Assembly (NCBI RefSeq): GCF_008801605.1 | Contig: NZ_VZPJ01000002.1 | Span: forward strand, 62,001 to 126,000 | Source: Pseudomonas brassicacearum subsp. brassicacearum | Lineage (GTDB): Bacteria; Pseudomonadota; Gammaproteobacteria; Pseudomonadales; Pseudomonadaceae | Length of the DNA stretch: 64,000 nt | Direction of reading: 5' to 3' | Part shown: positions 45,698 to 54,336 of the stretch, piece after piece | How positions within the stretch are numbered: position 1 is the first letter of the stretch | Layout of the letters: each line of letters begins with the position of its first letter | Made by a program: the position numbers and the translations under genes | Notes under the pieces: generated by a model | Databases searched by the model: none | What the model was told of the DNA's origin: nothing | What the model saw: only the letters and a program-made list of their open reading frames with translations

Positions 45698-45740
45698 CGG
45701 CGGTCGTGCTATTAGGTAGCGCTGTTCAAGTCGAACGAGC

Positions 45741-46898
45741 ATGGAGCTTATGACCCCCGGATCCCACACTGGCACTGCCCGGCTGGACACGTCTCGCTCT
45801 CCGGCGCAGCTCTGGGTCGGCGGCGACTGGACGCTGGCCCATTACGCACAGCTCAAGCGCTTGAGCGAATCCTTGCGCGGCCAATACGACGAGAACACCC
45901 TGATCGACCTCAACGGCCTCGGCGCCCTCGACACCGCCGGGGCTTCGTTGCTGGTGGAGCTGCTGGGCTCCGAACGGCTGGGCAAGACCACCGAGCACCC
46001 CGATTGCAGCTTGCCGGCCGCCGAGCGGGCGCTGTTGCAGACGGTCTATTGCTCGCTGACGGACTTCTGTGTGCCGGTGAAGGAGCCGCAGGTCGGCGTG
46101 CTGACACAGCTGCTGACGCGTATCGGCCGCGCGGTGGAAAAAGTCTGGCAAGACACTCTGCAACTGCTGGGTTTTGTCGGCCTGATCCTGGAAACCCTGG
46201 CCCGCAACCTGCTTCGCCCCAGGCGCTGGCGCATGACACCGATGGTCGTTCACATCGAACAGACCGGCCTGGACGCCGCCCCCATCGTCGCCCTGCTGAC
46301 GTTTTTGGTGGGCGCAGTGGTGGCGTTTCTCGGCGCGACGGTATTGGCCGATTTCGGCGCCAGCATCTTTACCGTGGACCTGGTGGCGTTCTCGTTCCTG
46401 CGCGAATTCGGCGTATTGCTGACGGCGATTCTCATGGCGGGCCGCACCGCCAGCGCGTTCACCGCGCAGATCGGCTCGATGAAGGCCAACGAAGAAATCG
46501 ACGCGATCCGCACCCTGGGCCTCGATCCGGTCGAGTTGCTGGTGATTCCACGGGTGCTGGCGCTGTTGGTGGCGCTGCCGATGCTGACCTTCCTGGCCAT
46601 GCTCTCGGGCATTATCGGGGGCGGCGTGGTCTGCGCTTTGTCGCTGGGCATTTCCCCGGCCATGTTCCTGACGCTGTTGCAGTCGGACATTGGCGTGCAG
46701 CATTTCCTGGTGGGGATGGTCAAGGCGCCGATCTTTGCCTTCCTGATCGCTGCCGTGGGCTGCCTGGAAGGTTTCAAGGTCAGTGGCAGTGCCGAATCGG
46801 TCGGGGCTCACACCACGTCCAGCGTGGTGCAGTCGATTTTCGTAGTGATTGTTCTCGATGCCGTGGCCGCGCTGTTTTTCATGGAGATGAACTGGTGA
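45741..46898 (+). CDS. ABC transporter permease (MlaE family) with N-terminal STAS domain
   Basis: A 385-residue protein. Residues about 15-105 form a STAS-like domain (DLNGLGALDTAGASLLVELL), and residues about 130-385 the MlaE/YrbE permease with five to six helices (AGRTASAFTAQIGSMKANEEIDAI is the family hallmark). In the canonical Mla system the STAS protein MlaB is separate, so this is a fusion type. Its stop overlaps the start of the ATPase gene. It is the first gene of a four-gene lipid-transport operon. Confidence 0.93.
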   Translation: MELMTPGSHTGTARLDTSRSPAQLWVGGDWTLAHYAQLKRLSESLRGQYDENTLIDLNGLGALDTAGASLLVELLGSERLGKTTEHPDCSLPAAERALLQTVYCSLTDFCVPVKEPQVGVLTQLLTRIGRAVEKVWQDTLQLLGFVGLILETLARNLLRPRRWRMTPMVVHIEQTGLDAAPIVALLTFLVGAVVAFLGATVLADFGASIFTVDLVAFSFLREFGVLLTAILMAGRTASAFTAQIGSMKANEEIDAIRTLGLDPVELLVIPRVLALLVALPMLTFLAMLSGIIGGGVVCALSLGISPAMFLTLLQSDIGVQHFLVGMVKAPIFAFLIAAVGCLEGFKVSGSAESVGAHTTSSVVQSIFVVIVLDAVAALFFMEMNW

Positions 46899-47698
46899 GC
46901 CAACCCTTGCGACCGCCCTCCGAGGCAGTGATTCAAGTGCGCGGCCTGTGCAATCGCTTTGGCCGCCAGAGCGTGCATGAAAACCTCGACCTGGACGTGT
47001 ACAAGGGCGAGATCCTTGCCGTGGTCGGCGGCTCCGGCAGCGGCAAATCGGTGCTGCTGCGCAGCATCATCGGCCTGAACCGGCCCAGCGAGGGTTCTGT
47101 GCGGGTGTTCGGCGAAGACTTGCCGAGCCTGCCCCCGGAACAACGTTCGCGGGTGGAACGGCGCTTTGGCGTGTTGTTCCAGAAAGGCGCGCTGTTCTCG
47201 TCATTGACCGTGACAGAAAACGTCGCCCTGCCGCTGATCGAACACGCCGGGCTCAGCCGGGCCGACGCCGAGCACTTGGCGGCGGTGAAGCTGGCCTTGG
47301 CCGGCCTGCCGTTAACGGCCGCCGACAAATACCCCGCCTCGCTGTCCGGCGGCATGATCAAGCGCGCCGCCCTGGCCCGTGCGCTGGCCCTGGACCCGGA
47401 CATCCTGTTTCTCGACGAACCCACCGCCGGCCTCGATCCCATCGGTGCGGCGGCGTTCGACCAGTTGATCCTGACACTGCGCGATGCCCTGGGCCTGAGC
47501 GTGTTCCTGGTCACTCACGACCTGGACACCCTCTACACCATCACCGACCGGGTGGCGGTGCTGGCGCAGAAAAAAGTACTGGTGGCCGATGTCATCGACA
47601 AGGTGTCGGAAACCGACGACGCCTGGATTCACGAATACTTCCATGGCCCTCGCGGCCGCGCGGCATTATCGGCCGCTACACAATCCAACGAGGTTTGA
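46895..47698 (+). CDS. ABC transporter ATP-binding protein (MlaF-like)
   Basis: A 267-residue ATPase with Walker A GGSGSGKS (about residue 44), signature LSGGMIKRAALARALALDP and Walker B LFLDEPTAGLDP. It powers the MlaE-type permease. The start is the GTG at 46895, which overlaps the permease stop and has GGAG about nine bases upstream. The longer frame upstream is a shadow of the permease gene. Confidence 0.94.
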   Translation: MSQPLRPPSEAVIQVRGLCNRFGRQSVHENLDLDVYKGEILAVVGGSGSGKSVLLRSIIGLNRPSEGSVRVFGEDLPSLPPEQRSRVERRFGVLFQKGALFSSLTVTENVALPLIEHAGLSRADAEHLAAVKLALAGLPLTAADKYPASLSGGMIKRAALARALALDPDILFLDEPTAGLDPIGAAAFDQLILTLRDALGLSVFLVTHDLDTLYTITDRVAVLAQKKVLVADVIDKVSETDDAWIHEYFHGPRGRAALSAATQSNEV

Positions 47699-47699
47699 C

Positions 47700-48638
47700 A
47701 TGGAAACCCGAGCCCATCATGTGCTGATCGGCCTGTTCACCGTCATTGTGGTGGCTGGCGCCCTGTTGTTTGGTCTGTGGCTGGCCAAGTCCAACGTGGA
47801 CAGCGAATTCAAGTATTACGAAGTGGTGTTCAACGAGGCGGTCAGCGGGTTGTCCCGGGGCAGCTCGGTGGAGTACAGCGGGATCAAGGTCGGCGACGTC
47901 GTCAACCTGCGCCTGGACCCGAACGACCCGCGTCGAGTGTTGGCGCGGGTGCGCTTGAGCGGGGAAACACCGGTCAAGCAAGACACCCAGGCCAAGCTGG
48001 CACTGACCGGCATCACAGGCACCTCGATTATCCAGCTCAGCGGCGGCACGCCCCAGAGCCCGGTGCTGACGGGGCACGATGGGGAACCGCCGGTGATCAT
48101 CGCCGCACCCTCGCCTATCGCCCGCCTGCTCAACAACAGCGATGACTTGATGACCAGCATCAACCTGCTGCTGCACAACGCCAATGAGGTGTTTTCCTCG
48201 GACAACGTCCAAAGCCTGGGCAAGACGCTGGAACACTTGGAACAAACCACGGGGGTCATTGCCGAGCAGCGCGGCGATATTCGCCAGGCCATGCAGCAAC
48301 TGGCGTCCATCGGCAAACAGGCCAGCGCCACGCTGGAACAGACCACGGCGTTGATGCGCAACGCCAATGGTTTGCTCAACGACCAGGGCAAACAGGCGTT
48401 CGGCAACGCCGGCCAGGCCATGCAGTCCCTGGCGCGCAGCACCGCGACCCTCGACAAACTGCTGAACGACAACCGCGACTCGTTGAATAACGGCATGCAG
48501 GGCCTCAATGCCCTGGCGCCAGCCGTGCGTGAACTGCGCGAAACCCTGAGCGCCCTGCGGGGGATCTCCCGGCGCCTGGATGCCAACCCCAGCGGCTATT
48601 TGCTGGGCAATGACAAGGACAAGGAGTTCACGCCATGA
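47700..48638 (+). CDS. MCE (MlaD) domain protein
   Basis: A 312-residue protein with one N-terminal helix (VLIGLFTVIVVAGALLFGLWLA) and the MCE domain (about 38-120; GLSRGSSVEYSGIKVGDVV), followed by a long coiled helical tail to the end. MCE proteins form a periplasmic ring that binds lipids. Start ATG 47700 follows the ATPase stop directly. The longer tail than in MlaD fits a PqiB/MCE-like bridge. Confidence 0.93.
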   Translation: METRAHHVLIGLFTVIVVAGALLFGLWLAKSNVDSEFKYYEVVFNEAVSGLSRGSSVEYSGIKVGDVVNLRLDPNDPRRVLARVRLSGETPVKQDTQAKLALTGITGTSIIQLSGGTPQSPVLTGHDGEPPVIIAAPSPIARLLNNSDDLMTSINLLLHNANEVFSSDNVQSLGKTLEHLEQTTGVIAEQRGDIRQAMQQLASIGKQASATLEQTTALMRNANGLLNDQGKQAFGNAGQAMQSLARSTATLDKLLNDNRDSLNNGMQGLNALAPAVRELRETLSALRGISRRLDANPSGYLLGNDKDKEFTP

Positions 48639-49270
48639 AGCCGTCCAACCGGTTTATCCGCCCTCTTCTCTTGCTGGCAGGATTCGTCCTGGTGGGCGGT
48701 TGTTCGATTTTGCCCAAGGCCGAACCTTCGGATGTGTATCGCTTGCCCGTCACCCAGGCCCCGGCATCTGCGGGCGCGGCGGTGAGCTGGTCGCTGCGCC
48801 TGGCCAACCCCCAGGCCAGCGAGGTGCTCAACAGCCCGAAAATCGCGGTGATCCCCCAGGGCAATCTGTTCAGCAGTTACGCCGCCTCGCGTTGGAGCGA
48901 CCCGGCCCCGGTGTTGTTGCGCAACCGCCTGCTCGATGGCTTCGCCCAGGATGGACGCGTCAGGCTGTTGAGCGTCGCCGACAGCAACCTGCAAGCGGAC
49001 CTGGAGCTGGGCGGGCAATTGCAGGCGTTCCAGACCGAATACCAGGGCACTGCGGCCAGCGTGGTGATTCGCCTGGACGCGCTGCTGGTGCGCGGCTTCG
49101 ACCAGCGCATCCTGGCCAGTCGCCGTTTTGAAGTGCGCCAGCCATTGAGCGATGTGAAAGTGCCAGCGGTGGTGGACGGCTTTGGTCGGGCCGGCGACCG
49201 GCTGACGGCCGAAGTGGTGGCCTGGGCAGTGGAGCAAGGCCAGCGTTTCGCAACGCCGACACCTTACTGA
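48635..49270 (+). CDS. ABC-type transport auxiliary lipoprotein (PqiC-like)
   Basis: A 211-residue lipoprotein with lipobox LVGGC at residue 23 and a PqiC/YmbA-type domain (RLPVTQAP, then a beta-sheet-rich body). The residues at +2/+3 (S, I) suggest outer-membrane sorting. It overlaps the MCE gene by four bases, so it is coupled to it. In related systems this protein links the MCE ring to the outer membrane. Confidence 0.9.
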   Translation: MKPSNRFIRPLLLLAGFVLVGGCSILPKAEPSDVYRLPVTQAPASAGAAVSWSLRLANPQASEVLNSPKIAVIPQGNLFSSYAASRWSDPAPVLLRNRLLDGFAQDGRVRLLSVADSNLQADLELGGQLQAFQTEYQGTAASVVIRLDALLVRGFDQRILASRRFEVRQPLSDVKVPAVVDGFGRAGDRLTAEVVAWAVEQGQRFATPTPY

Positions 49271-49285
49271 AGACTCGATTGGGGT

Positions 49286-50515
49286 TCAGCCGAAGAACCA
49301 GTAGCAAACGCCAATCGCCGCCACGACCCCGGCCAACTCCGCCAGCAGCGCGCACCCCACGGCATGGCGCGCCCGCTGGATGCCGACGGCGCCGAAATAC
49401 ACCGCCAGCACGTAGAACGTGGTCTCGGTGCTGCCCTGGATGGTCGCCGCCACCAGGGCCGGGAAGCTGTCCACGCCAGAGGTCTTCATGGTCTCGATCA
49501 GCATCGCCCGGGCGGCGCTGCCGGAGAACGGCTTGACCATGGCGGTCGGCAAGGCATCGACGAAGCGCGTGTCCCAGCCGGCCCACTGCACCAGGTGCCG
49601 GATGCCGTCCAGGCCGAAATCAAGCGCTCCCGAAGCCCGCAGCACGCCCACGGCGCAAAGCATGGCTACCAGGTATGGCAGCAACGTCTTGGCGACGTCG
49701 AAGCCCTCCTTGGCGCCCTCGATGAAGGCTTCATACACCTTGACCTTGCGCAGGGCACCCACCACCAGGAACACAATGATCAAGCCGAACAACGTCAGGT
49801 TGCCCAGGATCGATGACAACCCCGCCAGCGCCGTGGCCGAGAGCGTCGCCAGCAGCGCCATGAAACCGCCCAGCGCCAGCGCGCCCGGGATCAGATAAGC
49901 CAGCACCACCGGATCCCACAACCGCAGGCGCTGCATGAACGCCACCGACAGCAGCCCCATCAGGGTCGAGGCGCTGGTGGCGAGCAGGATCGGCAGGAAC
50001 ACAAGGGTCGGGTCGGGCGCGCCTTGCTGCGCGCGGTACATGAAGATGGTCACCGGCAGCAGCGTCAGCGACGAGGCGTTGAGCACCAGGAACAGAATCT
50101 GCGCATTGCTGGCGATGGTCGGGCTGGGGTTGAGGTCTTGCAGGGCGCGCATGGCCTTGAGGCCGATGGGGGTGGCCGCGTTGTCCAGTCCCAGGCCGTT
50201 GGCGGCGAAGTTGAGGGTGATCAGGCCGATCGCCGGGTGGCCGGCAGGCACTTCCGGCATCAAGCGCAGGAACAGCGGCCCTAGGGCCTTGGCCAGCCAG
50301 TCGACGATGCCGGCTTTTTCAGCGATGCGCAGGAAGCCCAGCCACAGGGTCAGGGTGCCGAACAGCAGGACCATCACCTCCACCGACAGCTTGGCCATGG
50401 CGAAAATGCTTTCCACCATGGCCGCGAAGATCCCGGCATTGCCGCCGATCAACCACTGCGCCAGCGCCGACACGGCAGCCACGATAAAGAAGCCAAGCCA
50501 CAGGCCATTGAGCAT
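49286..50515 (-). CDS. Nucleoside-recognition/SpmAB-type membrane protein
   Basis: A 409-residue membrane protein with two nucleoside-recognition (gate) domains: one in the first half (MPEVPAGHPAIGLITLNFAANGLGLDN) and one in the second (PTAMVKPFSGSAARAMLIETM). Spore formers have these as separate SpmA and SpmB; here they are fused in one chain, as in other Pseudomonas. The role in Gram-negatives is unclear. It is convergent with the ABC operon. Confidence 0.87.
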   Translation of the reverse strand: MLNGLWLGFFIVAAVSALAQWLIGGNAGIFAAMVESIFAMAKLSVEVMVLLFGTLTLWLGFLRIAEKAGIVDWLAKALGPLFLRLMPEVPAGHPAIGLITLNFAANGLGLDNAATPIGLKAMRALQDLNPSPTIASNAQILFLVLNASSLTLLPVTIFMYRAQQGAPDPTLVFLPILLATSASTLMGLLSVAFMQRLRLWDPVVLAYLIPGALALGGFMALLATLSATALAGLSSILGNLTLFGLIIVFLVVGALRKVKVYEAFIEGAKEGFDVAKTLLPYLVAMLCAVGVLRASGALDFGLDGIRHLVQWAGWDTRFVDALPTAMVKPFSGSAARAMLIETMKTSGVDSFPALVAATIQGSTETTFYVLAVYFGAVGIQRARHAVGCALLAELAGVVAAIGVCYWFFG

Positions 50516-50568
50516 CGGTCAAATCCCCCGGAAGATGCCGCGAATGATAGCGGGGCTGGCAGAAACGA

Positions 50569-50594
50569 CAAACCCCGGATTTCTCCGGGGTTTG
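50569..50594 (-). terminator. Hairpin terminator upstream of the SpmAB-type gene
   Basis: CAAACCCCGG and CCGGGGTTTG pair around ATTTCT. On the minus strand the stem is followed by TCGTTT, so it probably ends transcripts from gltP, whose stop lies 240 bp upstream. Confidence 0.6.
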
Positions 50595-50637
50595 CTTGGC
50601 ACTGCGCAGATGATCAACGAACACCCTGTGGAAGACC

Positions 50638-50825
50638 CTGTGGGAGCCGGGGTTGTTCAGAATCTTTGCGCCTGACAAAAATTCCTGTGGGAGCCGAGCT
50701 TGCTCGCGATGACGTCGGATCAGTCAGCATTGATGTTGGCAGACACACCGCAATCGCGAGCAAGCTCGGCTCCCACAATGGCCGGGGTTGTTCAGGCTCT
50801 TTGCTGCTGGCCCGAACTCCCACAA
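50638..50825. repeat. REP region with direct repeats
   Basis: A REPIN at 50685-50776 (arms GTGGGAGCCGAGCTTGCTCG and complement) is flanked on both sides by a direct repeat (GGGGTTGTTCAG...TCTTTGC at 50649 and about 50782). The gltP stop lies just beyond. Confidence 0.75.
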
Positions 50826-50831
50826 TGGATC

Positions 50832-52163
50832 TCAACGGCTGGAAGTTTCCCCCGCCGGCAGCGGCTCTTTGCTGCGCCAGTGCGGCAGGGAGTTCCAGTA
50901 GCGCTGGCCCTTGGCATCGTCGTACATGCCTTCCCAGCGGGAGATGACCAGCACGGCCAGGGCGTTGCCGATGACGTTCAGGGCGGTACGGGCCATGTCC
51001 ATGATGCGGTCGACACCGGCGATGAAGGCCAGCCCTTCCAGCGGAATGCCCACGCTGCCCAAGGTCGCCAGCAGCACCACGAACGACACGCCCGGCACGC
51101 CGGCGATGCCTTTGGAGGTGACCATCAAGGTCAACACCAACAGCAATTGCTGGCTGATGGACAGATCGATGCCGTACAACTGGGCGATGAAAATCGCCGC
51201 GATGCTCTGGTACAGGGTCGAACCGTCGAGGTTGAACGAATAACCGGTGGGCACCACGAAGCTGCAGATGGCTTTCGGCGCGCCGTAGGCTTCCATCTTC
51301 TCGATCACGCGCGGCAGCACGGTTTCGGAACTGGCGGTGGAATAGGCCAGCACCAGCTCATCCTTGAAGATGCGCATCAGCTTGAGCACCGAGAAGCCGA
51401 ACAGGCGGGCGATCAGGCCCAGCACCACGAAGGCGAAGAAGGCGATGGCGACGTAAACCAGGATCACCAGTTTCGCCAGAGGCAGCAGCGACGCGAAGCC
51501 GAAGTTGGCGACTGTCACCGCGATCAGGGCGAACACGCCGATCGGGGCGTATTGCATGATCATGTGGGTGACCTTGAACATGCTTTCCGACACGCCCTGG
51601 AACATTTTCACCAGCGGATCGCGCAGGTCCGATTGCAGGCTGGACAGGCCCAGGCCGAACAATACGGAGAAGAAAATGATCGGCAGCATCTCGCCACGCG
51701 CAACGGCGGCGAAGATGTTCGACGGGATCAGGTTGAGGATGGTCTGGATGAACGCATGCTCATGCTGGACTTCCGCGGCCGTGGCCTGGTACTTGGAAAT
51801 ATCCACAGTGCCCAGGGTGCTCATGTCGATACCGCTGCCCGGCTGGAAGAAGTTGGCCAGCAGCAGGCCGACGACGATGGCGATGGTGGTGACGACTTCG
51901 AAGTAAAGGATGGTCTTGAGACCGATGCGCCCGAGCTTCTTGGCATCACCGACCCCGGCAATGCCGACGATCAGCGAGGAAATCACGATCGGGATCACGA
52001 TCATCTTGATCAGACGGATAAAGATATCGCCCGCCGGTTGCAGCACATTGCTGATCCACCAGGCCTTCTCGGCACTGAAATGGTTGAGCAGCGCGCCCAA
52101 TGCAATCCCGAGCACCAGACCGATGAGGATCTGCCAGGCGAGGCTTAGTCGTGCCTTCTTCAT
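50832..52163 (-). CDS. gltP: Glutamate/aspartate:proton symporter
   Basis: A 443-residue carrier of the dicarboxylate/amino acid:cation symporter family. The re-entrant loops and substrate residues are visible in SSETVLPRVIEKME, VPTGYSFNLDGSTLYQS and SKGIAGVPGVSFVVLLATLG. GltP is the nearest family by start, length and the position near algB (PA5479). AAGGGT is placed before the ATG. Confidence 0.93.
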   Translation of the reverse strand: MKKARLSLAWQILIGLVLGIALGALLNHFSAEKAWWISNVLQPAGDIFIRLIKMIVIPIVISSLIVGIAGVGDAKKLGRIGLKTILYFEVVTTIAIVVGLLLANFFQPGSGIDMSTLGTVDISKYQATAAEVQHEHAFIQTILNLIPSNIFAAVARGEMLPIIFFSVLFGLGLSSLQSDLRDPLVKMFQGVSESMFKVTHMIMQYAPIGVFALIAVTVANFGFASLLPLAKLVILVYVAIAFFAFVVLGLIARLFGFSVLKLMRIFKDELVLAYSTASSETVLPRVIEKMEAYGAPKAICSFVVPTGYSFNLDGSTLYQSIAAIFIAQLYGIDLSISQQLLLVLTLMVTSKGIAGVPGVSFVVLLATLGSVGIPLEGLAFIAGVDRIMDMARTALNVIGNALAVLVISRWEGMYDDAKGQRYWNSLPHWRSKEPLPAGETSSR

Positions 52164-52664
52164 ATTGTTACCCTTACTTCAGTTGGACTCGGACAGTGGC
52201 GCGAACGGATCGTCGATGACGAAAAACATTCATGCCCCTGCCCCCGTATAAGGTCACCCCGAGCGCGTTAGCGGCTTACTGGCAGGCGAAAAAAGGCGCA
52301 ACTATTGCGATGCAAGGGGGGCTCGTCTAATGCCGTAAACGCCTACCCTATGCCGAATCGGCATGAGATTTTTCAAACGAAACCCGCCTTTCACGCGGTT
52401 CGAATACGACATTTATGCAGGCATAAGTGCCGTGAACCGGCCATTTCAGCGTAGCTGGGCTTTCTCTCGCAAGTGTGGGGAACCGATGAAACGGCAGCGA
52501 ATCGAGACGCGGCCCATGGGAGAAATTGCCTCGGCATTCTCCGATATACGGTCAACAAATGGGGGATAAATCGGCGGGAGGAGACAAAATGCCGCATCGC
52601 GGAGCGCATTGCAGCGGCCAATCGACCAACCGCTCTGACCCGCGTCTTTGCGTCACGAAGCTCT

Positions 52665-52705
52665 ACGCAAGTTCGCCAAGCCGTGATGACTTTGCGAACT
52701 TGCGT
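52665..52705. repeat. Inverted repeat in the gltP-Ivy gap
   Basis: ACGCAAGTTCGC (52665-52676) and GCGAACTTGCGT (52694-52705) are perfect 12-base complements with an 17-base loop. The 701-bp gap 52164-52864 holds no gene I can support; a 55-codon frame from 52589 has a good GGAGGAG but no recognisable product. Confidence 0.6.
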
Positions 52706-52864
52706 CGCAGCTTTTACCTGACCCGGCCCTTTCGCAGGCACCCCTTGTGCCCGTAGGTCACTCCGACTTTCATCAGTCAGAACGTCCCAGCCCCCTGGTC
52801 ATGCACTGGCCCTCCTCGGGCTGTGCAGCAGAGAAAAGCAGGGCTGCTTTTCCCATTTTCAGAA

Positions 52865-53329
52865 TCAGTACCAGTTCGGATCTTTCTTGAGTTGTTCCAT
52901 TAACAGTTTCTGCATACCTTCATCGGGCTTGCCGAGGAAACGGTAGTCGGCATGCCGCGTCGGAGACTTGTCGGCCGGCAGCCCGGCTGGGACTTCCACC
53001 AACATGGCATAGGCCTCGTCCTTGTCGAAACTGAAGGCAACGATCAGGCGCTTGCTGCGACACGTTGCCTGGGTTTCACACAGCGGTCCCACCAAATACT
53101 TGTCGCCATCTTCCTCGACAGCATTCATCTGGTCCGAATCGCCCGACAGGTTCATCACCCATTCGGGCAGGCGTTCTTCTTTTTTCACGACGTGCTGCCA
53201 GGTCTCGCGGTATTGCGGGTCGGCCTCCAGCAACTGGTTGACGCGCATCTGCCCGTCATTGGCAGCCATTGCCATGGCACTGCCGCCCAGCAACAGGGCG
53301 GCGGCCAGTCCTTTGAATGAAACGCTCAT
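52865..53329 (-). CDS. Ivy-family lysozyme inhibitor-like protein
   Basis: A 154-residue periplasmic protein with a signal peptide (about 1-22, cleavage after AMA). The mature part matches the inhibitor-of-vertebrate-lysozyme family: PQYRETWQHVV, LPEWVMNL, a disulfide loop and the C-terminal YRFLGKPDEGMQKLLMEQL and DPNWY. In classical Ivy the exposed loop carries a histidine that plugs the lysozyme site; here the loop is C-E-T-Q-A-T-C, without histidine. Position corresponds to PA5481. Confidence 0.88.
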   Translation of the reverse strand: MSVSFKGLAAALLLGGSAMAMAANDGQMRVNQLLEADPQYRETWQHVVKKEERLPEWVMNLSGDSDQMNAVEEDGDKYLVGPLCETQATCRSKRLIVAFSFDKDEAYAMLVEVPAGLPADKSPTRHADYRFLGKPDEGMQKLLMEQLKKDPNWY

Positions 53330-53331
53330 GG

Positions 53332-53517
<186 letters not shown>

Positions 53518-53577
53518 CTATTTAGTGAAGGTCTTGCGGTGATGGTTCCGGCGCAATGGACGACCGGTTCATCGGGG

Positions 53578-53898
53578 TTAAAACACCCAGCGCTCTTCAC
53601 GCGGCATGGCGTTCAATGGCTGAGCCTGGTCGACATCCATCATGCGCATTGAAGCGGACGCTTCTTCAAGGCTGCTGACGGCGCTGAAATGGGTTTGAGG
53701 GGCACGGTGAATCGACACCTGCGGTGCTTCGGGCTGTTGGCTTTCATGCCAGAGCAACCATTGCTGGCCCGTTACGAGGGTAACCAGCAGCGCCAGGGCA
53801 GCCCATACGCCCTGCTGGAAATGCAGGGAAGAGAGGCGCAATTGGACGGCACTTTTAAAGTGGGCGGGGCCAAATTGAGCGACACTTTGACGATTCAT
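53578..53898 (-). CDS. Hypothetical single-pass membrane protein
   Basis: About 106 residues with one central hydrophobic helix (GVWAALALLVTLVTGQQWLLW) and polar tails. The ATG at 53898 follows GGAGG by nine bases; a GTG 18 bases upstream overlaps that site. The location corresponds to PA5482 in my recollection, beside algB. The 438-bp gap to algB contains an A/T-rich segment (about 53987-54045) that may hold promoters. Confidence 0.7.
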   Translation of the reverse strand: MNRQSVAQFGPAHFKSAVQLRLSSLHFQQGVWAALALLVTLVTGQQWLLWHESQQPEAPQVSIHRAPQTHFSAVSSLEEASASMRMMDVDQAQPLNAMPREERWVF

Positions 53899-54336
53899 CC
53901 TGGAATTCCTCCCCACCCGAGTGCGGTGATCTGGTTGAGGCGCACTAACGCCACGTTGACCAGAGCATTGCAGTCGCCGTGCCAGGATTTTTTATTAGAT
54001 AAACACCTTTAAAATCAATAAGTTAATTAATGCATGCAACGTACCGGGAGCGCATCCTGCACGATGACGCAAGCGGCAGTCGTGCGTATTGCACGAATAC
54101 CGGAGAAAAGGCGTAAGGTGGTTTTGGAATTTCCTGTCAGACACAGCCGTCGGAATCAGCGATGCGAACCGTCCGAACCGGACGAATCATAAAAAAAGGA
54201 ACTCAAATCAGTCTTTTAGGAGTCAGACGTCCACAGGGCCATTCTCGGTGAGTAATATCCCCTCAGAATCGACCATGCAACTTGCCCGATTTTTCTGACA
54301 CTAACCAACATCATTCATTAAAGGAGCGTAGGAAAA

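Noticed and set aside
52391..52756. Overlapping frames of 60-116 codons in the gltP-Ivy gap
   Set aside because: No recognisable product and both strands are open; only the 55-codon frame from 52589 has a good ribosome site, which alone is not enough.
54089..54298. 69-codon frame upstream of algB
   Set aside because: Overlaps the probable promoter region, has no ribosome site and a composition unlike coding sequence here.
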